Positions 1 through 12,400 are shown, counted from the stretch's first letter. The stretch is DNA of 64,000 nucleotides from Anarhynchus alexandrinus (GCA_008711295.1 VUYV01000016.1:128663-192662); one strand, 5' to 3'. Notes: generated by a model from the sequence alone, not told the origin. Made by a program: numbers and translations.

Positions 1-2572
1 GAAGAAAGCCCCGAGGAAACAAACTGCCTCCCTCGTATAGCCTCTAGTAAAACAGAAATAATATAAACGTGTTTGTTTTGTCCGGCTTACAGGCTGTAAA
101 AGCTGCTTGAGCAGAAATGCAGCAGTCAGGCGCTTTTGCTGGAGCCCAGCTCTAGTACCGTCAGCCCCAGGAGTTCAAAAATCAGGAGCTAGATCCAAAG
201 AAAACAGAAGACAAGCTCAGAAATGAGGCAAATAATAATAAGAAAAATAATAAATCCTGGGTTCTTTTCATTTTCCTTCCCATTTTTGACTCTGGATCTT
301 TTCAGGCTTTCCTCTACAGCTACGAAGCTTAGAGGTTTTCGTTTGTTAAAAACACAGTTTTGTGTAACAACACACCTCAAAAGCTGGGGTTTTTTTAAAA
401 AAAATACACTCAGCTTTGTCAAGGCACTTGCTAAAGTCGCAGAAGCTTGGATTGCAGCATCCCTGAGAGCGCTCAGGCACAGGAGCGGCTGTGTGCACGT
501 ATATAAGCGCGGGTTATTTTTATAGGGTTATTGCAATGGTTTGCACAGTTTTGGTTAAGCCCAATCCCCTGAAATAGCACCGCTAACGTTAATGATGCTA
601 CTGCAGACATGGGGCAGGTGCCTCCACGGGGCACTACGGTATGTCCTCATGCCCCCGTGTCGTGGCGGTGACCGTGGGGTCTCGTGGGTGGTGCACCAGG
701 CAGGGTCCCAGCAAACACGGGGTCAGTTCTCACCTCCTGGCTTGCTCTGGGACAAACCGCTTAATCGCCTCCAGTGCTTTGGTTTCTACGCCTGCGGCAC
801 CAAATGGAAACCTGACCCTCTGAAACACGTGTTATGGCACATCGTGCACTTCTTGGTCACCACGGCGCGAAAAAATAAGGTGGAAGGAATGTGCAAATGA
901 GTTATGGCCCTGCGAGCGCCTTTTGTTACTCAGCTCTCTGGCACCGTGTCCGTCTGTGTCCGGCCCTCGCGAAGCGCGGGGAGGGGTGAGGTGGTGCTGG
1001 CGGGCTGTGCTGGGACACTGCCACGTCTGCCGTGGGCACACGGGCACACATTGGGGAAGGACAGGCTCTTCTCTGCCTCCGCTGTTGCTCTTGGCTCTGA
1101 AGTTTCACCTTTCCCTTTAAGCAACACCTGCTTCCCAGTAACGTGCAAATGTCTTGGCACGTGCCTTCCCGACAGCGTTTCAGAGCAGATATTCATCAAC
1201 GCAGAGAGCTGCTCTCCTGGTAGCCAGTGAAAACCTCCCGTACCATTTGGCACTCGTATTCCACAGCTGCGCTCTCAGTGGCAGCTTTCCACCCAGGTTT
1301 CACCCGACTGCATTACTCTTGGACCGGGTTACATCTTTCCAGCTCAGACTTAATACCATTAAAAGAGCCTTAATGACTTGGAGAGGCAGCAGAGTTGCAA
1401 ACGATGTCAGGACTTTGGGGAGCAAAATGCCGGGAGGTAAAAGTTCCAGCGGTTGCTCACCTCGTGTCCCCTGGCGCTCATGCCTTCCGAGCTGTTGAGC
1501 TGAAACGTTTCCAGGGCAGTGATGGTTCCAGAGCCCTTCAGCCTCATGGAGATCAGGAGGCGGGATGCAAACTATCCTGCATGCCTCTGAGATACCCAGA
1601 TTTTCGGGGACAAGCTATAAATTACACGACCTCTACAAGAGCATCAGTCTTATTTGTCACCATCTTCCTTGTCTCTCCTGCAGGTGTCTTTTCCAGGGCT
1701 GGATTAGGAAGTAGCCCATGCTAGCCTGTGCCTTTTTATCACGCCACCAACCTCTGAAAAGTCCAGATTGGAGATTCAAAGGTTTCCCTCTTCTCTGCTT
1801 CATGCAAATTCCAATGTATAGTGGTTCACTTATAAGCCTGTGTGCTCCAGAATTAATTGTTAGCCAAAAAGGGGGATGTAGCTGCAGCCCCCTGGACTGG
1901 AAGATGCCTCATGCAGTGAGAGTCAGATGTCCTGGTGGAAAAGGCTGGAACTGGTACAAAGTTTGCTGCCTGCTGCTCCCACGTTGTAGCACTGGAGTGA
2001 GATGCCCCTATGGGACATCCCCCTGCCTCCGTACAGATCCAGAACAGTAACAGCATCTTGAAGTTTTTTTTGGGGGGATGCCAGGACAGGAACATCCCAG
2101 CCAAAGCTGACACTTTGTGGGCATTGCTGTTTTCCCCATCACCACAACACGTACTGATTCCAGCCATGGCATCAGCTGGACTAAACTCCCTGCCTTATGG
2201 AAGCTCTTGAAAATCCTCATCTAAGGCAAACAAGCAGCTTTGCTTTATTCAAACCCGGACACGCTTAGGTCGGGCTAATTCAGCACCTCCTTGGACAGCC
2301 CGGCTCTGCATCTCACCAGCTCCTCCTGCTGAAGGCAGCGTGGCCGAGCCACGCGCCCCAGGAGCACAGGGAAAGAGGTCCATGCAGTGCAGGAGCCCCT
2401 GGGCACTGCGGAAAATAACTTATTAAGCTGCCCCAGGCAAATCTGAGAGATGCTGTGTCACAGCCAGGGCGCGGAGACTTCTTCCTGCGTTAAAACCGTT
2501 AAGTTGGGAACAGATCCTAGTGACACTGCGAAATCCAAGTCGTAAACTGCTTAGTTTTCCTTTTTAATTCCC
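1..2572. other. Intergenic DNA, no gene recognised
   Basis: No frame in this stretch shows a recognisable domain, and splice-like pairs are weak. It is of mixed composition with an AT-rich left end and moderately CpG-containing DNA around 650-1080. A TATATAAG string at 500-507 stands alone, with no supported transcript after it. I see no repeat family here. Confidence 0.6.
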
Positions 2573-3064
2573 ATGAACGCTTTGCCCTTCTGGTTATGCA
2601 AACACTCAGCCCTCCCTCTCCTTCCGAGTCTGTGCCTTTGCGCTATAATCTTTTTAACCCCGTGCAGGACAGCAGTTTGCCAGGAGAAGGGATCTGTCTT
2701 GAATCTAGAGAAACCACACGATATCCCTCCGAACAAGTTAAAGATCAAAGGCTGCATTTATCCCCGGCCCCTCAGATATTCAGCAGGTACCGCCGCCGCG
2801 TGCCGAACGCGGGAGGAGATGGGTTTTACAAGGGAAAGAACAAAATCTGGCCAACAAATTAATGCATCACTCAGCTCCAATGAAGTTTCGCGGCAGAAGC
2901 GGACGTGTCGGGGACCGCGGATGGCGCTTGCCGGCTACAGAACACGTTCGAGAAGGAATAGAGAAATTCTTACATCTGCCCGAAGGAACGACATGAGAAA
3001 ACAACTGCGACATAAAAGACTTCGTGAAGCGGATGACATTTGGGCCAAAATAAGTTTAAGATGA
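2573..3064 (+). other. Unsupported 163-codon open frame with signal-peptide-like start
   Basis: An ATG-initiated frame of 163 codons. Its first roughly 35 residues are hydrophobic and Leu/Cys-rich, with a short polar N-terminus and an Ala-Val-Cys/Gln step at about residue 36, which resembles a secretory signal peptide. The C-terminal third is strongly basic (Arg/Lys-rich) and ends in -AKISLR. No family motif, cysteine pattern or clear polyadenylation signal just downstream supports a gene. Nothing around it looks like an upstream exon or promoter. The hydrophobic start comes from a pyrimidine-rich stretch and could easily arise by chance, so I treat it as a curiosity rather than a gene call. 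Confidence 0.12.
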
Positions 3065-3549
3065 GGCGTTCCTTTGAGCCGTTCCTTGGGGTTTTTTTAT
3101 CTGCTACTAAATATTCTGTCATTGGGTAATTTTTGGCTCTGTTCCCCATTATTGTCTAGTTGCTGTGTTTTCAGTTAAGGGGATTCGCCTGCGAGCAGCC
3201 GCAGAAAAGGGAACAGTGCACCAGTACGACTGCAAATGTGTCTTGACCTCAGCACAGTCCAAGGAGTCTTTAAGCTACCAAAAAAAGCAATTTTAAAGAA
3301 AAAAAATTATCTGTTTTCTTATGGACACAAGCTACATAATTTTTTCTTCGCATTGCCTCCCCTCCCTCTCCTTCCTTTGAATGTTTCCCTTTTTGGTCAT
3401 AAAAAGGCAGAGGAAATAATACTCAACTGAGAAGGTTTTGTTTTCAAGTCCAAAGTTTTCTAGCAACCACTTATAAGTCTAGCATCTCAAACCTCTTTCT
3501 TTTTTAAGCCACTGATATAATTTTGTCTCTACATTTTTTTTAATTAATT

Positions 3550-3604
3550 AAAAAACCCCAAACAAACAAAAAAAAACCCCGAAACAAACAAAAAACCCCA
3601 ACAA
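3550..3604. repeat. A/C-rich simple repeat
   Basis: The tract alternates A-runs with CCCC and repeats AAACAAAC-type words, giving a low-complexity (CA3-4)-like sequence. No longer mobile element can be traced from it. Confidence 0.7.
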
Positions 3605-4282
3605 AATCACAATTTTTAAAATCATCACATCCAGGTCAATATTTTCTCCAGAGTCACAACTATTTGGCTTTTGGAAGGACCTTTCAAGGTCAAGCTTGGT
3701 GAAAAGCAGATGCTAGCACGCAGAGCTAACCCACAGATGAGCAGCGTACCTGGCCAAAAAGCAGCAGGTAGTTTTTTTCTAAGGAAGACAGAAGATGGTC
3801 ATGGTTAGAAGCAATGAGAGATGAAAGGAAAATACCGAGAAACTCTGCCTCGATCAAAATCTTATATCCTATTTTATCCTACGGTGACTCTTACAGACCT
3901 CAGACAGAACAAACCACTGCATCTTTGCGTACAGGCGTTGGTGCCATCTCTGTTTTTGTTTGCAGCTGAATGCAGAAATCCAGCCCCAAAAATCCAACCT
4001 AACTCTGTTGACTCTCTCTGGGTTAGGACAACTGATGCTTTGCATTTAGTCTAGATCTAAAAATGAGTATATTGCCTAATAACTATCTGTTGCAACACCT
4101 ACTATTTGCCAAAATAACTAGCCCAACTTTCAGAATCTCTAGCAATTCAGGTCCCTACCCCGAACACCTTGTGTGAGATAAGGAAGAACAAGTTTTCGGT
4201 ATTTGGTGGAATTAAAAAAAATGCACTGAAAAATACACTAGGAGTCTAGATCTTAAGCTATACGCTGCCCCCAATTTCTTTC

Positions 4283-4310
4283 TTATTACCTTATTACCAC
4301 TTATTACCAC
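4283..4310. repeat. Short tandem repeat, unit TTATTACC(AC)
   Basis: Three consecutive units: TTATTACC, TTATTACCAC, TTATTACCAC. The last two are identical 10-mers. Confidence 0.7.
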
Positions 4311-4522
4311 TGCAAAATAATACGGCCTTCCAGTTACGGCCACCAGCAGCATCAGGGTGACACGCCACCCCAGATGGGCTCAGCATCATCACAGGAGCTT
4401 CGCTCCCACCACAGGCCACCACTACTGCCCATCACAGGAGAGCGCCGAGGTCCTCTCCTCTTCTCCAAACAGTAACCCACCACCTACAAATGTCTTTTCC
4501 CACATCTTACGGAAATCTCCAA

Positions 4523-4602
4523 GGGCCAAATTTCAGCTGGTGGGAACTGGCCCACCCCCATCTACTCCAGTGGGGAATCGCTGATTTACACCAGCCAAGG
4601 AA
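4523..4602. repeat. Diverged palindromic repeat (TTACACCAG family)
   Basis: The left arm begins GGGCCAAATTTCAGCTGGTG. The right arm contains CGCTGATTTACACCAGCC, whose reverse complement also reads GGCTGGTG. The middle has an ACTCCAGTGG core. The layout (arm starting GGGCC, CAGCTGGTG, centre, TTACACCAG) matches the repeats at 5475-5542 and 51793-51920. I infer a worn copy of an old inverted-repeat element of about 80 bp. The exact ends are approximate and the family name is unknown to me. Confidence 0.5.
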
Positions 4603-4693
4603 GAGATGCTACCGAGCAATCATCATTAAATCACATCGTTCAGGACCAAACTCCAGTTGCCGAGGGCCAGGCTAAATGAAAACTGTCTGGCTT

Positions 4694-4745
4694 TTACACA
4701 AAACCGCACAAGCCCCGGAAAATCAATTTTCTGGGTTTTGTGTAA
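4694..4745. repeat. Perfect 12-bp inverted repeat with nested hairpin
   Basis: TTACACAAAACC at 4694-4705 pairs perfectly with GGTTTTGTGTAA at 4734-4745. Inside it, GAAAAT (4718-4723) pairs with ATTTTC (4726-4731). Together they form a two-stage stem-loop of 52 nt. There is no terminator context and no flanking gene, so its role is unknown. It could be the remnant of a small inverted-repeat transposon or a chance cruciform. Confidence 0.6.
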
Positions 4746-5205
4746 TTTTCCACAGGACAGAAGAGAGACTCTTTATTCCATCTGGCCTTTAGAGGAAGGT
4801 TAGGGACTCAACAAGAAAGGATTCAATTGACCTGAAAACAGAAAACAACAAGTTTCAAACGGTGAGACAGAACTTGGATTTCTTGACTGGCTTTTAGCAG
4901 AAACGCTATAAAAAAAATAATCCAGAACCCTGAATCGAGAAGATATCCACGCTCCTCCTTCCCATTTAGTAACTTCTCATCCCAAAAATCTGATTTTGTT
5001 TTTTTTCCTTTAATGAGTTAAGGAGTACTTTGCTCGTCAAGAGGTTACTCCTGAATGATTCTGGAGCCTCTGAACGTTTCGGCTCTTAACCGGATTTTGC
5101 ATGTGAGCAGATGAAGCAGAAATAAGGAGGAGGAAGAAAGCCAAGGGCTCGGCGGAGACCCGTTGCGTGCAGCCCAGAGTACGCCGTGCCTTCGAAAGGG
5201 GGGAC

Positions 5206-5235
5206 GCTGGCACGGGGCTGATTTACACCCACCCG
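5206..5235. repeat. Possible half-copy of the TTACACC repeat
   Basis: GGGCTGATTTACACCCACCC resembles the right arm of the neighbouring palindromic repeats (CTGATTTACACCAG). No left arm is visible, so the assignment is weak. Confidence 0.25.
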
Positions 5236-5474
5236 GGACCCGAAGCAACACGCTTAACCGCAGAGCGAAGAAAAATACTCCCTGCCCGCTTTCCCCGCTC
5301 CGCTGCCAGTGCCAGTGCCAGCAGGCAGGAAAGGCAGCGAGGGCTGGGAGGCACGGTAAATCAGCAGCCCAGGGCAAGGCAAAGCGCAGCGTGTTTACCC
5401 GCTTCGCTCTACCACCTGAGATTTCCAAAACCCAGGAAAAAAAACCCAAGCCATCCTCCAGCTGCCAGAAGCAC

Positions 5475-5542
5475 GGGGCTGGCCCTTCAGCTGATATAAA
5501 TCAGTTTGTTCTGACTTACACCAGTCAAGAATCCAGCCGCTG
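5475..5542. repeat. Palindromic repeat of about 68 bp (TTACACCAG family)
   Basis: The left arm runs through GGGGCTGG and CAGCTGATATAAATCAG. After a TTTGTT loop, the right arm runs through CTGACTTACACCAG and ATCCAGCC. The two arms are imperfect reverse complements along most of their length (for example GGCTGG/CCAGCC and TCAG/CTGA beside the loop), so the single strand folds into a long imperfect hairpin. It shares arm words with 4523-4602 and 51793-51920, which argues for a dispersed family rather than a local chance palindrome. Confidence 0.55.
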
Positions 5543-5552
5543 AGTTGTTTGG

Positions 5553-5584
5553 CTTTTTTTTTTTTCTTTTTTTTTTCCCTCCCC
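5553..5584. repeat. T-rich tract
   Basis: Near-continuous T run interrupted by single C bases. Simple low-complexity sequence. Confidence 0.7.
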
Positions 5585-5739
5585 CTGCTCCTTATTTTTT
5601 CAGCAGAGCGTGCTCGCCCTCGCCAAGCTGCCTGGAATGAAAAACAAAGCCCAATGTGCCATGACGGAGGCTTCTAGGCATTACCGCAACGCAAATAATA
5701 AATACTGGGAATAACCCCCCCTCCCCGCCCCGGGGTGGG

Positions 5740-5965
5740 ATCCCTCCCCTCGGCTCTCCGTCGGAGGGCGGCGGCGCGGTCCCATATTTTGCATGCAAGA
5801 CCAGATAGCGGGGAAAAGCCCGAGACCATCTTCCTCACAAAGCCGTACACCTCAGCCGGGCTCCGAGCTGCAAAAATAGGGCAGGGACGTGCCCGCGCAG
5901 CCCGCAACAGCGGCCGCATTTACACCCCCTTCGCACAGGGAATAATCCCCAGGGGTCGAGCGTAA
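5740..5965. promoter_or_regulatory. CpG-rich patch, possible regulatory element
   Basis: CpG dinucleotides are much denser here than in the neighbouring kilobases (for example GGCGGCGGCGCGG near 5767 and GCGGCCGC near 5911). The patch also holds TTTTGCATGCAA, which is octamer-like. No transcript or start site can be supported, so promoter or enhancer is inference from composition alone. Confidence 0.3.
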
Positions 5966-8734
5966 GGATGATGTGGTTGTCGGGAAGTGAGCAATTCCAT
6001 CCCAAACCAGCGGCTTGAAACAAACGGGCTCAGAGAGACGAGGCTAAATGGTGGAGGTTTTCCAGTAAGGGAAGTAGCGGCGAGGATAGTTAATTGTATG
6101 TTCCCAAGAGCGACTCGATGCGTGCATGCCCGCGAAAGCTTTGGAAACACATTACGCAGCACCACGGTTATATGAGATGAACTTAGACACAACAACCACC
6201 AAAAAAAGAAAGTGATTGCTTCTCTTTTTTTTTTTTTTTTTTTAAAGTATTTTGTTTCCATGGAGCTGGTTGGAAATCGAGACTACGTCCTCCTCGACGC
6301 CGGGAGAGCGCAAAGCAGCAACTAAGACATAAATCTAGCCGTACTTTCCAAAATGGAAGGATTTGCCCCAAAGACACTGGGGACGTGGAGATGCAGCAGA
6401 GATCCCCGTGGGCAGCCCCGCTGCTCTCCACATCCTTTCCCTGCCAGCACCAAACCACTGGAGGAAAACTGCAACCGCCTTCCCAATAACAGGGGAGTCA
6501 CAAAAAGGCGCCTCTGCGGGGACAACCGGCCAAGTTCGATTTATGTGAATTTACCCCCAGGAAAAGGCAAAGCCAGGGAAGCCTGGCTCCTGTACGGCGT
6601 GGTGGATGACAAACACCTTCAGCTGAAGAGGTCTGTCTCCTGCCACCATCCAGCCAGGGGCGGAGGGACAAAGAAAGGTCCTTCCCCTTTGGGGTGGACG
6701 CACGGGGTGTTCCCCAGGCCCCATTTCCAGTCTTAGCATGGGTAAATCTTAAATCCCAGAAATGCCATTTCACCAAATTGATATCAGTTTGCACTGAAAT
6801 AGTGAGAAAAATAGAATAAGCCATGCTCCTATGACCACAATTTGATTTTTACTCCTTGTATTAAGGACACCTTAACGTTAAAACTTAGTAAAAGAGTATT
6901 TAATATTCATTTTTCCAATTTACATTCTTTTCCTGCTGACAGCCTTTCCTCAGCTAGTGGCACGTGTCAAGGTGACACCCATTCCTTGTCAGACACAATG
7001 TTTGTATCTCTGATAATTTCCAGTTAGTAAGAGATAAATATTTGTGAGCTCAGTTGTTTGGGAGAAGGGAGCACAGAAATGCCTGTATGTATACATACAT
7101 AAATATATAGTTATGTGACTAATAAATTGTTTTGACTGAAAACAGAAAAAAAAAACCCCAAACTTTTTATGCTCTTAATTTTCTAAGGGAAATCTTTGGT
7201 GACATCCAACAATTCCAGAAGAAAACCAAATAGTCTATCAGCCAGCCAAAAAAAAAAAAAAAAGGTATTGACAGAAACAAGCCCATAACACAGACCCGCT
7301 GTACGTGACTAGTAAATACGTTGAAGCAGTAGACCACATCTCAACCTGAACACGCAGTATAGGATGTGCCAATATTTTCCCTGACATAAAGCAGGGCCCC
7401 CGGCTTTGCCCCGGGCTGGCCCGAGGAGCTGCCGGCAGGGTTTAAGGGATGCTGCACACCACGATGGACCGCAGCAAAACCGGGTTGGGAATTATTCCGG
7501 CCCTCCTCAACTAGAAATGCTATGCAAAAAGTAAAATATGTTAGTAGCCCCCCTGCCTTGCCTAACGTCTTGAAAGGCCAGAGGAGCTTTATTTGCTTTC
7601 GCCCCGCGACGTAGAGGAGTTACAAAGCCAGTGGATGCTGGGAGAGCAGCTGCTTCAAAAAGCTGCTCCGGGTAAACCTGTCAGAGCCGATGAGTAAACA
7701 TAACGTGAGTGCAGCCGCTGTACCCGGGGAGGAAAGCAATTGCTTTTTCTCCAAAATAAAAGGAAGAGTTTTGCTCAGGGCAATGTGGAATATAAACGTG
7801 CAACTGTTCCGCATTAGCTGCAGCATTCTTCTTTTTACCACCCAATTTTCCCTTTCATTCTACGGCAAACAGTGGAGGTTCTCTATTGCACATTGGGGGC
7901 ATCCAAACTGGAAATCATTAAAATATAGATTTCATTTATAGTGGACCTTCTGTGAGTGGAAGGAAAGATTGCCACAGCTTCCTGAGTATATGATTTAATG
8001 ATGTGTTCTGCATTTTCTTAATTTTCCACATTTTAAAGGCCTCTGTTCTCTATTTGGTGGAGGAGGGATCGTTCAAGAGGCACGGCAGACACAGTTGCTG
8101 GAAACATAAAATCCAGAATGCCCACAAACAGGACTTGGATAGTGGTGGGGCGAAAGAGGAGGCACTTTGTAGCTGGGTCATTTATTTTCCTCAGAAATGC
8201 ACAAGTCGGGCAAACAGTAAAGCAAAGCCTTTAGCCAGGTGCTTGGTTTGAAACGACACGATCTTTAAACAAAACACAGGGCTAGAAGGTAGCCCTCAAT
8301 AAGGGTGCAATGCTGCGCCTCATCCCACAAGCTGCTCTTCAAGGTCCATGGACATCCCCTTCATTGCAGGACACGAAAAGTCCTAATAGCAGGATTAGCC
8401 CTGTGGCTGGGGGGACCATGGCAGTGACCAACAGCCAAACGGGCAGCTCAGACCCGGCATTTTGGGCCTCCCCGTTACCGATGAGACCTGACACCTTGGT
8501 GCTAATGATCTGCACGGGAGATAGCTCGAGGTTCATGAGCAGAGACAGCTTGAACACGTACCGTTACTCCCAGGATTTACTCTCCAAAAGAAATACTGAA
8601 TTACGCTATACGTTACAGACCCATCGTTCAGATATGGGGCTAGAAATCTTGTACAGATTTTCATTTCAATATGAACTGAAAGTGCAGTGGTTGGCTTGGT
8701 TTTTGTTGTTTTCTTTTTTTTAAACAAATAGTTG
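5966..8734. other. Intergenic DNA, no gene recognised
   Basis: Unique sequence with poly-T/poly-A tracts (about 6224-6243 and 7247-7263) and an AT-rich TACATACATAAATATATAG stretch near 7090-7110. Open frames are short and featureless. Confidence 0.55.
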
Positions 8735-9010
8735 AAAAATATGGAGAGAAAAAAATGCTATCGTTTAAATAATATATATAAAACAGGAATGAGCTGTGCA
8801 GAGTGCATGTCTGTTATGTATAACTTAAATTTATACCCATGGCAGAATGAAATCATCACTTAAAATAAAGTCAAATGTCCATTTTTCAGATTTAATTAAG
8901 ACATCATTTTGATGGAGGCTAAGCTAACATAAACAAGCCAAGAAAGGCAATATGAAGAATGAACTGCATATAAAACCTGGAGCTCGTTTGTATGCCTGAG
9001 CTGCATGACT
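8735..9010. promoter_or_regulatory. AT-rich segment with homeodomain-type sites, possible conserved enhancer
   Basis: The segment has many short words typical of vertebrate developmental enhancers: TTTAATTAAG, AAATCATCAC, ATAATATATATAAAA and CATAAACAA. It has no simple-repeat periodicity and no coding signal. Conservation cannot be tested here, so this is only a compositional suspicion. Confidence 0.2.
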
Positions 9011-12000
9011 GAAGCTGAACAGTGTAAGTGTCTTACATTGAGTTACAAGTGTTTTCTGCTGTGGTTTAACGTAAGAAAGGTAAATATGAAGAGTTATTTT
9101 TAAAAATAACTGTCGGAATGAACTCTGGGAGCCTTGCTCCCTTGTTTTTATCTCTCTTGACTTCAGAGGGCTTTACCCTGAATGTAAAGCATCCTTCATA
9201 TTCTAAAGCATCTACGTTGTCTGTGTGGGCATGGAAGGTCCAGGCAAGGGAGACCTTAAATATATGCATTTGAATTTACAGAAAAAGCACGAAGGGAAGC
9301 CATGCATGTTTTTTTTTTTCTCCTAGCTGAGGATCTGAAAATCCAATGGGAGGCAGGCTCAGAAAACCACTTACACCCATGGCTTCGTTAGCCTATGGGA
9401 CAATTAGCAAGTGTTGCAGTAGCGCAAGCAATACTAAAAATCACATCGTTGCCAGAAAAAAAGACAAAGTCATCTAAAAGACAAATTCAAAGATGCCCTG
9501 AGGTCTGTTGGATAAGAGGTTCACCAGTGTCCCTCTGGCTACATGGTCTGTTCGGTAAAGAAATGAACTCTGCGAATGCTGAGGGTTCATTACTGTGTCT
9601 TGCAGTTTCTCCTGGAGCTTTTATGCCCCCCAGGAGGGCCTGGGAACTCCAGGCACCCATGAACACAGTGAATATTCACCTATTTCGCACGGTGTACATG
9701 CAAAGCAAATGCAAAGCAAAATCACTAAAATGCTGTAAGCTGCCATCCAGGACACAGATTTTAAAATCATTCGTGTATTTTCCTCTCCTTCACTGGTACA
9801 TCAGGCACTGAACTGAGATAAACCAGGGTGGTTTGCTGAGCACTACCTCTTATAGATCTGCGCTGAAAACCCGCCTCAATGTATTCAAAGGCTGTGAACC
9901 TCTTTTTCCTTATTTGGTTCCTTCCCAAAATCCTTAAAGGATTAATTTAAAGGTCACAAACAAATCTGTATCTATTTAAAGAGGGCTTTTTGGTTCCCTC
10001 ACGTGGGCTGCTATGAAGAATAAGAGATATTTACATCAAACAGCTCCATGGAAATAGGGAATTGTGCTGTGTTTTGTAGTCCCAAAACTTTTTCTTCTAC
10101 AATTCCCACCAGCCTGAAATTTAGTTGGGAAAAAAGAAAAAAAAAAAAAAAAAAAAAGAGGGGAGAGGAGATACTCAAAGCATGCCAAATTTAGAGTTTG
10201 ATGGAAACGAATTTGCCTTCACCCAAACCTTGAAGCCCCTGGGACTGCCCCCAGCACTGCTCGCGCCGTCCCCGTCCCTGCCGGCGGCAGGGCTGGTGGG
10301 CGGTCACAAGCGGGACACCTTCGCTGGAGGTGTCGGCGCAGGTTGCTATTCCGGGCGGCTGGAAATGATTTGTGGCAGCTTTGATTCCACGTGGCTACCA
10401 TACACTTAAGCTATTTCCGAAATACTGAAATTACTGCCAGGCGTGGGACCCTTGCCTTCATTTTCAGAGATGCCTGTCGTAAATAACCGATGCCTTGTAT
10501 AACGTAATTCACAGGTTAGCTACCAGGTGCTCCCGTGCGCCGCAGACCCGCGAGATACGCCGCCTCCCTGGTAAACGAGAGACAAAGCAGGAATTCAAGC
10601 CGTGCAGAGGTATGTTTGCTTTCCTGATAGCACTTGCAATTATTTTCTGTATTAATATCTTCTGGTTCATCAGGAGCGTGGCTCTCTATCAGTTCCTCTC
10701 TCTCCTCACTGCTGCAAATAATTCCTTTTGCCGTATAAATTAATTGCATTGGTCTTCTGCAGCAACCCCTTTCCCCAGCCACCTCCCAATAGTTTCTCTT
10801 ACAGGCACTGGGAGCGCTCCCTGTAGGCAAATACTCCTTCCCAGATAACCTAAACTATACAGGACTGTATTTCATCACTCCTGATCGCTTCTGAAGCTCT
10901 GTCTCGCTACAAGAATAAAAAGAAAAATCCCACAGCTGCTTTCCTCTCCTGATGAGAGGGAGGGAACGAGGTGGGAACACGCACATACAGGAGAGGCGGC
11001 TATGAAGTTGGACTGCGATGACTTTAACAACGCAGCCACGAGCTGCGCAGAACGATGACTCTCAGCTGAGCCAGAAGCCCCGTGACAGAACCCACCCCCC
11101 TTCTACCCTCCCCTCCACACTGGGCAGTGGTACCCAGGGGGTCAGTGGGGTGTGCCCAGGGAAGCTTTTCTGGGGTATATAATGGCCCTGAAAGAAGCTG
11201 GTGGCATCTGCTTACCACCACCTCAGCCTCATCTCTCTCATTTCACTGATCAGTTCAGTATCTAATTTGGGGCAAGTTTTATGGACTGGAAGACAGACAT
11301 ACACTTAGAGCATCTCAGCCAAGAGCCGATTGCTGCTTCCTGGGTTATCTACATCTCTTCAGTGTGATTTTCCGTTTCCTTCCTAATAGTTTTTGTTCTG
11401 TCTTCCTGAGTGAGGAAAGTCAAACAACAAGACAGGATTTCAAAAGGAATCCTCAATTTGTTGAAAACAACATTTTTCAGGGTAAAGGGTTAGTTTCAAC
11501 ACTTTTTCCCCCCGTTACAAACAACTTCTGAAAAGAAAAATGTTGATCTTATTTCATTACTTTCCAAAAACATAATTTGGTTTTCAAAGGGTTTTCCTTT
11601 TTAGATGTAAGGTAATTACATATGCTAAAAATAATAATTTGGGGTGGGTGAAGGGAGACATTTTGAACTGGTCAAAACAGAGCAGTTTAAGTGACCCAGA
11701 ACCATTACGCTCCAAAACTTTCGGGTGTGCAAGCTATTTTGAAATCAACTTTTTAATCCCAGTTTTGGACCAGAATAATATTTTAATATTCAAATATTAT
11801 TTCTACTGTGGAAAATGCATTGCCCGCCTTGCATAAATAAGCAGCCTGCATTCCCAAAGGGCTGAGCTCTGGCAACTCGGTAGGAGCCGGCACATCCTCA
11901 GCGCTGTTCGTAGTCTCACCCCGCGCTCCCACCTGCGTTAGGGCAGCACTACGTGATGCATCCAGATTTTTTTTTTTCTGTGGGGTTTTCCCCCCCCCTG

Positions 12001-12244
12001 TTGTTTCTTAAGTCCCAGAGCCCTGCCCGGGTCCCCTGTTGTGGTTTTGCCGAGGTACAAGCACAGTAGCTTGTATAAGCCCTGCCTTTGCAAAGAAGCA
12101 GGCTTGCAGAAATGGCAAAAGCAGTCTTCCCCCCCCTCCAAACATGTGTTCCTATTTAGCGGACCCTTACGAGCAGCTGAGCAGGCTGCAGGGCAGAGCC
12201 CGTGCGCAGTTTGGACAGGTAATGGAGGCTGTCATGTAAAGAAC
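9011..12244. other. Intergenic DNA, no gene recognised
   Basis: Contains a poly-A tract at 10130-10158 followed by a purine-rich stretch, and a small CpG-containing patch around 10525-10565. No repeat family or splice-supported exon was seen. Confidence 0.55.
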
Positions 12245-12400
12245 TACCTTTCCCTCCATTAAACAGAAAAAAACAAGGCTGCAATAAAACTAACAGCAAC
12301 TTATTTTATGAAGTGCGAACCAATAAACCGGTGCCTTTAGATTACACAGGTTACTTCTCCGACGGAGGCTAATGGAGTGCAATTAGGACAGAGATTTTTT
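12245..12400. promoter_or_regulatory. Possible enhancer-like segment
   Basis: A compact segment with CCATTAAAC, CAATAAACCGG, AGATTACAC, GCTAATGG and GCAATTAGG words, i.e. several homeodomain-type cores in 150 bp, without coding signal. Inference from motif density only. Confidence 0.2.

Larger units (their letters stand above)
3065..4522. other. AT-rich intergenic DNA with simple repeats
   Basis: No gene is recognised. The stretch contains the A/C-rich simple repeat at 3550-3604 and a three-unit TTATTACC repeat at 4283-4310. The remainder is AT-rich unique sequence. Confidence 0.55.

Noticed and set aside
500..507. TATATAAG as a promoter
   Set aside because: An isolated TATA string with no supported transcript, initiator or exon downstream.
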